Positions 30,536 to 39,079 of a stretch of 48,836 nt of DNA are shown here, one piece after another. Both the position numbers and the translations under genes were made by a program. The notes beneath the pieces are model-generated. The model ran no database searches. It was not told the origin of the DNA and was given only the letters and a program-made list of their open reading frames with translations. The stretch's first letter is position 1. Every line of letters starts with the position of its first letter. Source of the DNA: Streptomyces sp. 130 (GTDB taxonomy: Bacteria > Actinomycetota > Actinomycetes > Streptomycetales > Streptomycetaceae); the NCBI RefSeq assembly GCF_007096885.1, contig NZ_VJNO01000044.1, forward strand, positions 1 to 48,836, read 5' to 3'.

Positions 30536-33046
30536 TTATAGCACCAGCGGAGAGCGCTCTCCATCGTGCGCCGAACCGTTACCCGATCCTTTCCCGGCCG
30601 AGTCCGCACCCGGCCGCGCCACGATCCGCGCGGTGAGCGGCAGATCGCCCGCCGAACGGCCCCCGAGCAGCGTGAACGCGCCCGCCTCCGTCTCCCAGCC
30701 GCGCCTTCCGGGCGACCAGTGGGCCAGCGCCCGCCCGTCCACCCGGACCACCGCGACCGCGCTCTCCCCGGGCTCCGCCTCGACCGCCGCGTAACCGACG
30801 AGCTTGCGCACCGGCCGCTCCACGGCGGAGCAGGCGCGCGCCAGGTAGACCTGCACCACCTCCCGCCCGCGCCGCCGTCCGGTGTTGCGCACCCGCACCC
30901 GTACGTCGAACGGCTCCCCGGCCCCCACCGCCGCGGGGGCCGTCAGCTCCTCGTACGCCCAGCCGGTGTACCCGAGTCCGTGGCCGAACCAGTACGCCGG
31001 AGCCGCCCCCGACCGCAGCCAGGCCCGGTAACCGATGTGCGGGCCCTCCGCGTAGTGCAGCCGCCCCGCCCCGTCGGGCGCGGTCCTGAGCACCGGTACG
31101 TCGTCCTGGGCGGCGGCCCAGGTGGTCGGCAGCCGGCCACCCGGCTCGGCACGCCCGAACAGCACGTCGGCCAGCCCGTCGCCGGCCTCCTGGCCGGGGA
31201 ACCAGGCGAGCAGCAGCGCGGGCACCCGGGTGTGCCAGGGCAGGGCGACCGGGGCGCCCGCGTTGACCACCACGACGGTGCGCGGGTTGGCCCGCACCAC
31301 CGCCCGCACCAGCGCGTCCTGACCCTCCGGCAGGTCCAGGCTCTCCCGGTCGTGGCCCTCGGACTCGCTCTGCTCCGTCGTACCCACGACCACCACCGCG
31401 ACATCGGCCGCGCGGGCGGCGGCGACCGCTTCGGCGAGCGCGGCGTCCGGGTCGCCGGCGGGCGGGGCGGCGGCCAGCACCGTCGCGACCCCCGTCCCCG
31501 GGGCGAGCGAGCGGAGCGCGACGACCTCCACCTCGCGGCCCGCCGTCAGTTCCGCGCGGGCGGTGTGCAGGGGCGGGGCGACATGCACCCGGGTCGGGTC
31601 GTCGCTGTCCAGCGGGAAGGTGCCGGCCAGCACCTCATGGCCGTCCACGGCGAGCGAGATGTCGCCCCAGCCGCCGACCGCCCAGGTCCACGTGCCGCTC
31701 TCGGCGGGCCGGAACAGGGCCCTGATCTCCACCGCCGCGGCGCCCTCGGGCCGGACCGACGGTTCCACGATCCGCCCGGACAGCCGGTGCTCCGCGTGGA
31801 GTTCGGCGCCCCGCGCGTCGAGCAGCCGCACGAGCACCCCGGGTTCCCCGTCGCGCGGATCGCGGCTCCGGTCCCGGCCGAGCGGTTCCGGGCGGCCGGA
31901 CTCGGGAAGACCCGGCCGGTACGTCACCGCCGCCACCCCGTCCAGCTGCCGCTCGATCCCGGCCAGCGGGGTCACCACGTGCTCCGGGAACACCTCCGCG
32001 CTCCCTCCGCCCTGGATGCGTACCGCCGTGGCGTGCGGCCCGACCACGGCGACGGACTTCAGCGCCGACGCGTCGAGCGGCAGCATGCCGCCCTCGTTGC
32101 GCAGCAGCACGGCACCGGCGGACACGGCCCGGCGCAGCAGGGCGCGCCCGGCCTCCGGGGCCGTCGCGGTCCGGGGCGCCGGGCGGTCCGGACCGAGCGC
32201 GCCCACCCGGCGGGCCAGCCGCAGCAGTCTGCGTACCTTGTCGTCCACGGCGCCGGTGGGGACGAGGCCCTCTTCGAGCGCCGCGAGCAGGCCGGCCGCC
32301 CAGGGGCCGTCCGGGCCGGGCATGGCCAGGTCCTGGCCGGAGCGGGCGGCATCGAGGAGAGTGCGCACGCCTCCCCAGTCGGAGACCACGAGGCCGTCGA
32401 AGCCCCAGGCGTCCTTGAGGGGGTGCGCGAGCAGCGGCGACGCGGACATGGTGACGCCGTCGACCTTGTTGTACGCGGACATGACAGCCCAGACCCCGGC
32501 CGCCACGGCTGCCTCGAAGGGGGCGAGATACACCTCGCGCAGGGTGCGTTCGTCCATGCGGACGTCGACGGTCAGCCGGTCCGTCTCGGCGTCGTTGCCG
32601 ACGAAGTGCTTCGCGGTGGCGGCCACTCCGCCCGACTGGATGCCCCGGACGAGTGCCGCGCCGGTGCGGCCGGTGAGCAGGGGGTCCTCGGAGAAGCACT
32701 CGAAGTGCCGGCCGCCCAGCGGGGAACGGTGCAGGTTGAGGGTGGGGGCCAGGAGCACGTCGACCCCCTTGCGCCTGGCCTCGACGGCGAGCAGCGCGCC
32801 GAGGTCCGTCAGCAGCCGTTCGTCCCAGGAGGCGGCCAGCGCGGTGGGGGAGGGGAGGACGAGTGAGGTCTCGCGTTCGTCCCAGGCCTCGCCCCGGACA
32901 CCGGCCGGGCCGTCGGAGAGGGTGAGCGCGCGCAGACCTGCGGCCGGTTCGGCGTGCGTGCGCCAGGTGCTGGCACCGGTGAGCAGACGAACCTTCTGTG
33001 CCGCGTCCAGCTTGTCGAGCAGCGGTTCGGTCTCTTCGTCCGTCAT
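30536..33046 (-). CDS. GH3 beta-glycosidase with PA14 insert
   Basis: An ~836-residue cytoplasmic GH3 enzyme (no signal peptide), probably a beta-glucosidase. The N-terminal barrel includes KHFVGNDAETDR and the nucleophile Asp223 in VVSDWGG. The (alpha/beta)6 sandwich domain follows. A PA14 insertion at about 385-525 contains SGTWTWAVGGWGDISLAVDG. The acid/base Glu563 is in ESEGHDRESLDLP, the position used by PA14-bearing enzymes such as KmBglI. A fibronectin-like C-terminal domain ends the fold. The second ATG (33046) is preferred because AAGGAG lies too close to the ATG at 33055. It heads the GH3-lacI operon. Confidence 0.94.
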   Translation of the reverse strand: MTDEETEPLLDKLDAAQKVRLLTGASTWRTHAEPAAGLRALTLSDGPAGVRGEAWDERETSLVLPSPTALAASWDERLLTDLGALLAVEARRKGVDVLLAPTLNLHRSPLGGRHFECFSEDPLLTGRTGAALVRGIQSGGVAATAKHFVGNDAETDRLTVDVRMDERTLREVYLAPFEAAVAAGVWAVMSAYNKVDGVTMSASPLLAHPLKDAWGFDGLVVSDWGGVRTLLDAARSGQDLAMPGPDGPWAAGLLAALEEGLVPTGAVDDKVRRLLRLARRVGALGPDRPAPRTATAPEAGRALLRRAVSAGAVLLRNEGGMLPLDASALKSVAVVGPHATAVRIQGGGSAEVFPEHVVTPLAGIERQLDGVAAVTYRPGLPESGRPEPLGRDRSRDPRDGEPGVLVRLLDARGAELHAEHRLSGRIVEPSVRPEGAAAVEIRALFRPAESGTWTWAVGGWGDISLAVDGHEVLAGTFPLDSDDPTRVHVAPPLHTARAELTAGREVEVVALRSLAPGTGVATVLAAAPPAGDPDAALAEAVAAARAADVAVVVVGTTEQSESEGHDRESLDLPEGQDALVRAVVRANPRTVVVVNAGAPVALPWHTRVPALLLAWFPGQEAGDGLADVLFGRAEPGGRLPTTWAAAQDDVPVLRTAPDGAGRLHYAEGPHIGYRAWLRSGAAPAYWFGHGLGYTGWAYEELTAPAAVGAGEPFDVRVRVRNTGRRRGREVVQVYLARACSAVERPVRKLVGYAAVEAEPGESAVAVVRVDGRALAHWSPGRRGWETEAGAFTLLGGRSAGDLPLTARIVARPGADSAGKGSGNGSAHDGERSPLVL
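30549..30562. promoter_or_regulatory. LacI-type box GGAGAGCGCTCTCC inside the GH3 3' end
   Basis: A perfect palindrome within the last codons of GH3 (encoding GERSP), 22 bases upstream of the lacI start. It could repress a private lacI promoter or act as a roadblock within the operon. Confidence 0.72.
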
Positions 33047-33089
33047 GGCGGCCATGCTCCTTCGCGCAGCGCGCCCTCTCGCAGGTGCC

Positions 33090-33103
33090 GGAGAGCGCTC
33101 TCC
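33090..33103. promoter_or_regulatory. LacI-type box GGAGAGCGCTCTCC upstream of GH3
   Basis: The same 14-bp palindrome, 43 bases upstream of the GH3 ATG. This is the position expected for repression of the GH3-lacI operon by its own LacI protein. Confidence 0.75.
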
Positions 33104-33229
33104 CGGCTGTCGCGCCCAGCCTCTCCGGTCGTCGTCGACCGTGTCAATGGGAGCCCGGGGCGGGCGCGTTCGCGCCTAAGGCCCTGGATCGGGGCCCGCG
33201 ACGCCCCCGGCCCTGTTTCCGGGGGAGCC

Positions 33230-33855
33230 ATGAGAGCCGTACGCGTCCCGGTGTCCTCGCCCCCGCCGCGCTCCCGGCCGCGTGCGGCGGCGGCCCCGGA
33301 CCGGCGCCGCACGCGGCCGCCTCGCCGCCCGTGCCGGTCCGGCTGGAGAACACCGGCAAGCCGGGGGAGGCCCGCCCCGGGCCCGCGATGCACCTCTCCT
33401 CTCCAACGCGGGGCCACCCGCGCCGGAGGCGTCGTACGGGTCCACGTCGGAGCGGCCCGGACCGGCGACCCGTTGCCGGACCTGGACGAGGGGGCCGACG
33501 CCGGCTGGAAGGGGGCATCGCGCTCACCGCCGGCCGGGACGGGCGCGGCTCGGGCGGCGCGTTCCGGACGATCCCGCTGAAGGGCGGCCTGCCCGGGTCC
33601 CTGGGCGTCATCCTGACCGGCGGTTCCCGGACACCCATAGGTGGGCGGCCGGCCGCCCTGCCGCGCCACCGTGGACGAGCCCACCGCGCTGGACCGAGGT
33701 CACGTACGCGGCCGTCAACCACTCAGGTCTCCCCGACCGGGCACCCCGACGGCGAGGACCGCCTGCTCACGCACACGGCCCGGGTCGACGGCGAGGCCGG
33801 CCGTCGGGGCGGTCGGCGCTCCGGAACGTTCCCCGGGGGCCGGGGGAACCGCTGA
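33230..33855 (+). pseudogene. Decayed lipoprotein-like gene
   Basis: About 600 bases read protein-like only when frames are switched several times. An ATG at 33230 leads into a lipoprotein signal end (APAALPAACGGG) in another frame, then VPVRLENTGKPGEARPGPAM. After a frame change come VRVHVGAARTGDPLPDLDEG, then IALTAGRDGRGSGGAFRTIP and PLKGGLPGSLGVILTGG, and near the end EVTYAAVNHSGL. Multiple breaks argue for real decay rather than one sequencing slip, though base-call errors cannot be excluded. The rest of the 33104-33993 gap holds no intact gene. Confidence 0.4.
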
Positions 33856-33993
33856 CTTTCGCCCTCCGCCGACCGCGTCGCGGCCGTGCCGCGCGGTGGT
33901 GGCCGAAACGTACCGTGGTCTTGTCATCACCCGCTGTTTGCGCATAAGTTGACCGCTTGCGACATGTCCTACAGCCAGTGGGGGAGCCAAGTC

Positions 33994-35304
33994 ATGGCCG
34001 CGAACGGACGGCACCGCAGATACCAGCCGAGCCGCATCAACCGGGCTTCGCTCACCGTCACGGCAGGAGGCGCCGGCCTCGCCCTCCCGCTCCTCACGGC
34101 CGCTTCGGCGGGCGCCGCTTCGACGGACGTCTGGGAGAAGGTCGCCGCCTGCGAGTCCACCGGCAACTGGCACATCAACAGCGGCAACGGCTACTTCGGC
34201 GGCCTCCAGTTCACCCGCTCGACCTGGGCGGCGTACGGCGGCACGGTCTACGCGGCGCGCGCCGACCTCGCCACCAGGGACCAGCAGATCGCCATCGCGG
34301 AGAAGGTCCTGGAGGGGCAGGGCCCGGGCGCCTGGCCGGTCTGCTCCGGAAAGGCGGGCCTGACCCGGGGCGGCGCCACGCCCGACGTCAGCCCGCAGAG
34401 CGAGCGCACGGCGAGCGTCACGACTCCGAAGAAGCCGGACAACGCGTCGTCGTCGTCCCGGCGTACGCAGACCAAGCAGACCACGCCCGCCGCCACGCCG
34501 ACCACGGTCCCGGGCAAGCGCGAGTCCTACACCGTGACACCCGGCGACTCGCTCTCCGGGATCGCCGCCGACCAGCACCTCCAGGGCGGCTGGCAGCGGC
34601 TCTACGCGGCGAACCGCGCGGTCGTCGGCGACGACCCGGACCTCATCTTCCCCGGCCAGCGCCTGACCCTGAACGGAACGCCCGGGGCGGCCACGAAGGC
34701 CCAGCCGAAGACGGCTTCGAAGCCCGCTCCCAGGGCGGCGACGAAAACGGCCCCCCAGCCCGAGCGGCAGACCGAGCCGCAGCCGAAGAAGACCCAGCCC
34801 AAGAAAACCCAGCCGAAGAAGACCGAGACCCGTCAGACCGAGACCCGTAAGACCCAGCCGAAGAAGACCGAGCCGAAGAAGACCGAGCACGCGCAGCGGC
34901 ACAGCGGCCTCACCGCCCCCGTGGCGGCCGGCACCGGCACCCCGTACCACCAGGCGGGGTCCTGGTCCAGCGGCTACCACACGGGCGTCGACTTCCCCGT
35001 CCCCACCGGCACCTCGGTCAAGGCGATGGCGGCCGGGACCGTCGTGTCCGCGGGCTGGGCGGGGCCGTACGGCTACCAGGTCGTCATCCGGCACGGCGAC
35101 GGCAAGTACAGCCAGTACGCGCACCTCTCCTCGCTGCTCGTGCGCGGTGGCCAGCACGTCGGTGGCGGCCAGCGGATCGCCCGCTCCGGCGCCACCGGCA
35201 ACGTCACGGGACCGCACCTGCACTTCGAGGTCCGCACCGGCCCCGACTACGGCTCCGACATCGACCCGCTCGCCTACCTCAGGGCGGGCGGCGTCAAGGT
35301 CTGA
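33994..35304 (+). CDS. Secreted Rpf-LysM-M23 cell-wall hydrolase
   Basis: A 436-residue exported peptidoglycan enzyme. A signal peptide (about 1-42, ending GAAS) precedes a resuscitation-promoting-factor transglycosylase domain (VWEKVAACESTGNWHINSGN, with catalytic Glu in ACEST). A LysM wall-binding motif follows (YTVTPGDSLSGIAADQHLQG, about 170-220). A Lys/Thr/Pro-rich repeat spacer of ~70 residues leads to an M23 endopeptidase with zinc ligands in HTGVDF and GPHLHFEV. Together the domains cut glycan and peptide bonds, as expected for spore germination and growth. The ATG at 33994 has GGGGAG upstream; an ATG 30 bases earlier is less likely. I saw no convincing ydaO riboswitch upstream. Confidence 0.93.
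   Translation: MAANGRHRRYQPSRINRASLTVTAGGAGLALPLLTAASAGAASTDVWEKVAACESTGNWHINSGNGYFGGLQFTRSTWAAYGGTVYAARADLATRDQQIAIAEKVLEGQGPGAWPVCSGKAGLTRGGATPDVSPQSERTASVTTPKKPDNASSSSRRTQTKQTTPAATPTTVPGKRESYTVTPGDSLSGIAADQHLQGGWQRLYAANRAVVGDDPDLIFPGQRLTLNGTPGAATKAQPKTASKPAPRAATKTAPQPERQTEPQPKKTQPKKTQPKKTETRQTETRKTQPKKTEPKKTEHAQRHSGLTAPVAAGTGTPYHQAGSWSSGYHTGVDFPVPTGTSVKAMAAGTVVSAGWAGPYGYQVVIRHGDGKYSQYAHLSSLLVRGGQHVGGGQRIARSGATGNVTGPHLHFEVRTGPDYGSDIDPLAYLRAGGVKV
34780..34890 (+). repeat. Repeat encoding KKTQP/KKTEP units
   Basis: Repeated AAGAAGACC-CAGCCC/GAGCCG units encode the KKTQPKKTQPKKTE-type spacer of the Rpf-M23 protein. The basic spacer may help it cross or bind the anionic wall. Confidence 0.75.
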
Positions 35305-36407
35305 ACGCCCCCGTCAGCGGCCTTCCCGGCGGCCCGGCGCCCGGCGCCCGGCGGAGGGCCGAACTCCACCCGGCCGGCCAGGCCCTCCAGCGGCATCCGC
35401 ACCGGCAGCGCCGGGCGGGGCGTCCGCGGCCCCGTCGGCGCGGCCCCGTCGGCCGGGACCGGCTCCGCCGCGCGAGGCAGGGTGCCCGTCGAGGCCGGCG
35501 GCCCGGCGGGCACGGCGAAATCCGCGGGCTCCGCCGCGTCCTCCGCGTCCGCGGTCTCCGGCGCCCGGCGCTCCGCGCCCATCCGTTCCGTCGTCAGCAT
35601 GATCAGCCCGCCGGCCGCGACCGCCCCGCACACCAGGGCCAGTACCGTGCCCGTGACCCCGTGCCGGAACTGCTCGCCGAACAGCGTGATGCCCACCGCC
35701 GCGGCCACCACCGGATTCACCACGGTCACCGTGGCCAGCGGGGCCGTCAGACCCGCGCCCCGGTACGCCGCCTGGGACAACAGCAGCCCGGCGCCCGCCA
35801 GCGCGGCGATCACCAGCAGCGGCAGCAGCCCGGACTTCACGGCGCCCGCCGTCCACTCCATGGCCACGGTCTTCGTGTACACCGACGCGATACCGAAGGC
35901 CACGCCCGCCGCCCCGGCCAGCACCACGCTCCGCATCACCGGCCGGCGCATCCCCCGCGAGACCAGGACCAGCACGGCCACCGCGCCGAAGGTCACCACG
36001 GCCAGCGTCAGCTGCTGCGGAGCTCCCAGCCCGTGCGCGTCGGCGCCGCCGGTCAGCGCGAGCAGCCCGGCCAGACCCACCGTCGCCATGACCGCGCCGC
36101 GCCACGCCGTGGCCCCGGCCCGGCGGCGTACGAACAGCGCGGCCATCGGCAGCGCGAACACGATCGTGAGCGCCCCCAGCGGCTGTACGAGGCTCAGCGG
36201 GCCGTACGCCAGCGCCACGACGTGCAGGACGGCGCCCAGCCCGTTGAGCACGACGGCCGCCCACCAGACCCGGTTGCGCAGCGGTGCGAGGGAGCGACCG
36301 TCCGAGGCCGTGGCCACACGCTCCTGCACGATCGCCCCGGCCGCGTAGGCGACCGCGGAGACCAGTGACAGGAGCACGGACAGCGCAAGGGAACTCATGT
36401 ACACCAC
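35274..36407 (-). CDS. DMT/EamA-type transporter
   Basis: A ~377-residue membrane protein with nine to ten helices in two EamA-like halves (SLALSVLLSLVSAVAYAAGA at the start; LATVTVVNPVVAAAVGITLF in the second half). A soluble Ala/Pro-rich tail of ~100 residues follows. Family members export amino acids, drugs or metabolites; the substrate here is unknown. Starts at 36407 (GTG), 36404 (GTG, best ribosome spacing) and 36398 (ATG, relatives begin MSSLALS) are all near AAGGGG. Its 3' end overlaps the convergent Rpf gene by 31 bases, so the last ~10 codons of each are antisense to the other. Confidence 0.85.
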   Translation of the reverse strand: MVYMSSLALSVLLSLVSAVAYAAGAIVQERVATASDGRSLAPLRNRVWWAAVVLNGLGAVLHVVALAYGPLSLVQPLGALTIVFALPMAALFVRRRAGATAWRGAVMATVGLAGLLALTGGADAHGLGAPQQLTLAVVTFGAVAVLVLVSRGMRRPVMRSVVLAGAAGVAFGIASVYTKTVAMEWTAGAVKSGLLPLLVIAALAGAGLLLSQAAYRGAGLTAPLATVTVVNPVVAAAVGITLFGEQFRHGVTGTVLALVCGAVAAGGLIMLTTERMGAERRAPETADAEDAAEPADFAVPAGPPASTGTLPRAAEPVPADGAAPTGPRTPRPALPVRMPLEGLAGRVEFGPPPGAGRRAAGKAADGGVQTLTPPALR

Positions 36408-36591
36408 GATCCCCTTTTCCAGCCGCCGCGTCGTCGTCCCTGAGGCGGCGATCCGGCGTACTGCTCTGGTAGTACGGCAGTGGTCCGGGTGTCCTCCTCC
36501 TGACGGTAGTCCTCCCCGCGGCGGACGTCAGAAGGATCTTGCCGGGCGGAGGCCTTCACCGGACCGACACGCGCGGCGCCCGTCCGACCCC

Positions 36592-36620
36592 TTGACGCGG
36601 TCACGACGGAATCCAAGAAT
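36592..36620 (+). promoter_or_regulatory. Promoter of the GH92 gene
   Basis: TTGACG at 36592-36597 and AAGAAT at 36615-36620, 17 bases apart. The expected start near 36627 is directly followed by the operator at 36632. Confidence 0.55.
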
Positions 36621-36631
36621 GATCGCGCTCT

Positions 36632-36643
36632 GACAACGTTGTC
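36632..36643. promoter_or_regulatory. LacI-type operator GACAACGTTGTC
   Basis: A perfect 12-bp palindrome with central CG, lying just downstream of the predicted start and 15 bases before the GH92 ATG. This is a classic repression position. The cognate LacI regulator is not recognisable in the window. Confidence 0.7.
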
Positions 36644-36658
36644 CTAAGGAGTCTCCCC

Positions 36659-39007
36659 ATGCATCGGACCCCACGGCCGAAACTGCGCGGCCCGGCGGCC
36701 GTACTCGCCGCCGCCGCGCTCCTGGGCGGTGTCCTCCTCCCCGGGGCCACGGCCGAGGCCGCCCCCCGGAGCGACGGCCGGCTGACCGATCTGGTCAATC
36801 CGTTCATCGGCACCCAGAACGAGGGCAACACCTACCCCGGCGCCTCCGTGCCCTTCGGCATGGTGCAGCTGTCGCCGGACACCGGCCACAACACCGGTTA
36901 CGACTACGGCGAGAACCACATCCGGGGGTTCTCCTCCGTCCACCTCTCCGGAGTGGGCTGCGGCCTCGGCGGCGACCTGCCGACGCTGCCCACCACCGGC
37001 GACGTCACCGAGACCGACTACGCGAAGTACGCGGCGGAGTTCAGCCACGACGACGAGAAGGCGAGCCCCGGCTACTACCGGGTCGGGCTCGAGACCGGCA
37101 TCGAGGCCGAGCTGACCGCCACGCGGCGCACCGGAGTGCAGCGCTACACCTTCCCGGCCACCGACAAGGCCAACATCCTGCTCAACGCGGGCCAGTCGCT
37201 GCACCGGACGCTCTCCTCCGACGTGGAGATCCTGGACAACCGCACCGTGCGGACCGCGATCACCGGCAGCGGCTTCTGCCAGGACACCAAGCCGTACACG
37301 GTCTACACGATCACCCGCTTCGACCGCCCCTTCACCACCTCCGGCACCTGGAACGGCGACACCGTGACCGGGGCGAAGAAGTCCGAGGCCACCGACGGCC
37401 GCAACGGCGCCTGGCTGCGGTTCGACACCACCGAGGACCGCACCGTCGAGGCCACCACGGCCCTCAGCTACGTCGACGCCAGGGGCGCCGCGCTCAACCT
37501 CCGCGCCGAGGGCGGCCACGACTTCGACCACGTCCTGCGCGCCGCCGAACGCACCTGGGAGGACCGCCTGGAAGGCGTGAAGGCCCAGGGCGGCGGCGAC
37601 GAACTGCGCCGGACCTTCTACTCCTCCCTCTACCGGTCCTTCCTCGCGCCCAACGTGGGCAGTGACGTGGACGGCCGCTACACCGGCTGGGACCGGAAGA
37701 AGCACAAGGCCGAAGGCTTCACGTACTACCAGAACTGGTCGCTCTGGGACACCTACCGCACCCAGGCGCAGTTGCTCGCGCTGCTCGCCCCGCGCGAGTC
37801 CCGCGACATGGCGATATCCGTGCTGCGCATCGACGCGGAGAGCGGCTGGCTGCCCAAGTGGGGCTACGGCACGGTCGAGACCAACATCATGACCGGTGAC
37901 CCGGTCACCCCCTTCCTCACCAACGCCTACCAGCAGGGACTGCTGAAGGGATACGAGGAGGAGGCGTACCGCGCCCTGAAGAAGAACGCGGACGGGGTGC
38001 CGCCCGCCGGCTCCGCCCCCGTGGGCCGCGAGGCCAACGCCCAGTACCTGAAGGACGGCTTCGCCCCGTACATCAAGGGCAGGCCGCACGCCAAGCCCGG
38101 TGACTCCGACTTCGACCACGGCGCCTCCGCGACCCTGGAGTACGCCCTCGCCGACGGCATGCTCGCCGAGATGGCCCGCGACCTCGGCCACGAGGCCGAC
38201 GCGGCACGCTACGAGGCCCGCGCCCAGAACTACCGGAAGATCTTCGACCCCTCGACCGGCTTCTTCCGCGCCCGCGACACCGCCGGCGCCTTCACCGGCC
38301 CCGCCGACCCGGCCGAGAGCGAGGGCTTCCACGAGGGCACGTCCTGGCAGTACCAGTGGATGGTTCCGCAGGACATCCCCGGCATGGTCGACCTGATCGG
38401 CGGGAAGGACGCCGCCAACCAGCGGCTCGACTCGTTCTTCGCGTACGACAGGCTCCTCGCCGACCCGGCGAAGACCGCCCGCGAGGTGTGGGTGAACGGC
38501 CCGTACGCGTACTACAACGCCGACAAGTACAACCCGCAGAACGAGCCCGACCTCATCGCCCCCTACACGTACCTCTCCACCGGCCAGCCGTGGAAGACGA
38601 CGGACGTGGTGCACGCGGCCCTGACCCTCTTCACCAACGGCCCGACCGGCATGACCGGCAACGACGACCTCGGCACGATGTCCGCCTGGATGGTGCTCTC
38701 GTCCATCGGCGTCTTCCCGGTCCAGCCGGGCACCGACACCTGGGGCCTGTCCACACCGGCGTTCGAACGCGTCGACATCCGGCTCGACCGGCGCTACTAC
38801 CCGCGCGGCGCGCTGACCGTCACGGCCCCCGGCACCTCGGACACCCACCGCTACATCCAGTCCGCCCGGCTCGACGGCACGACGCGGTCGCGTACCTACC
38901 TGACCACGGACGACATCCGCTCGGCCCGCTCGCTCTCCTTCACGGTGGGCGACGAGCCGTCGGCGTGGGGCACCTCGCCGCAGGACGCCCCGCCCGCCCT
39001 CGGCTGA
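36659..39007 (+). CDS. Secreted GH92 alpha-mannosidase
   Basis: A 782-residue exported exo-alpha-mannosidase, calcium-dependent in the family, acting on alpha-1,2- or other mannosides from yeast mannan or glycoproteins. The signal peptide is about 1-35 (ends AEAA). The N-terminal beta domain starts VNPFIGTQNEGNTYPGASVP, and the helical barrel contains WSLWDTYRTQAQLLALL and EGTSWQYQWMVPQD. The catalytic region includes QNEPDL and GNDDLGTMSAWMVLSS, the acidic motif of GH92. The ATG at 36659 has AAGGAG upstream. It is a single gene with its own promoter, LacI-type operator and terminator. Confidence 0.95.
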   Translation: MHRTPRPKLRGPAAVLAAAALLGGVLLPGATAEAAPRSDGRLTDLVNPFIGTQNEGNTYPGASVPFGMVQLSPDTGHNTGYDYGENHIRGFSSVHLSGVGCGLGGDLPTLPTTGDVTETDYAKYAAEFSHDDEKASPGYYRVGLETGIEAELTATRRTGVQRYTFPATDKANILLNAGQSLHRTLSSDVEILDNRTVRTAITGSGFCQDTKPYTVYTITRFDRPFTTSGTWNGDTVTGAKKSEATDGRNGAWLRFDTTEDRTVEATTALSYVDARGAALNLRAEGGHDFDHVLRAAERTWEDRLEGVKAQGGGDELRRTFYSSLYRSFLAPNVGSDVDGRYTGWDRKKHKAEGFTYYQNWSLWDTYRTQAQLLALLAPRESRDMAISVLRIDAESGWLPKWGYGTVETNIMTGDPVTPFLTNAYQQGLLKGYEEEAYRALKKNADGVPPAGSAPVGREANAQYLKDGFAPYIKGRPHAKPGDSDFDHGASATLEYALADGMLAEMARDLGHEADAARYEARAQNYRKIFDPSTGFFRARDTAGAFTGPADPAESEGFHEGTSWQYQWMVPQDIPGMVDLIGGKDAANQRLDSFFAYDRLLADPAKTAREVWVNGPYAYYNADKYNPQNEPDLIAPYTYLSTGQPWKTTDVVHAALTLFTNGPTGMTGNDDLGTMSAWMVLSSIGVFPVQPGTDTWGLSTPAFERVDIRLDRRYYPRGALTVTAPGTSDTHRYIQSARLDGTTRSRTYLTTDDIRSARSLSFTVGDEPSAWGTSPQDAPPALG

Positions 39008-39025
39008 CCGGGCGGCCGCACGGCC

Positions 39026-39063
39026 GAGCGCCCTTCTCCCCGACGGCGGGGAGAAGGGCGCTC
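39026..39063. terminator. Strong hairpin terminator after GH92
   Basis: A perfect 16-bp stem (GAGCGCCCTTCTCCCC with its complement) and a 6-base loop, between the convergent GH92 and STAS genes, able to act on both strands. Confidence 0.88.
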
Positions 39064-39079
39064 TGTGTTCGCCTCTTCG

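Noticed and set aside
33856..33993. Possible ydaO (c-di-AMP) riboswitch before the Rpf gene
   Set aside because: Rpf genes in Streptomyces often have one, but I could not find the conserved core elements in this short leader.
36644..38848. 734-codon minus-strand frame opposite GH92
   Set aside because: Shadow of the GH92 gene, which has signal peptide, motifs, promoter and terminator in the other direction.
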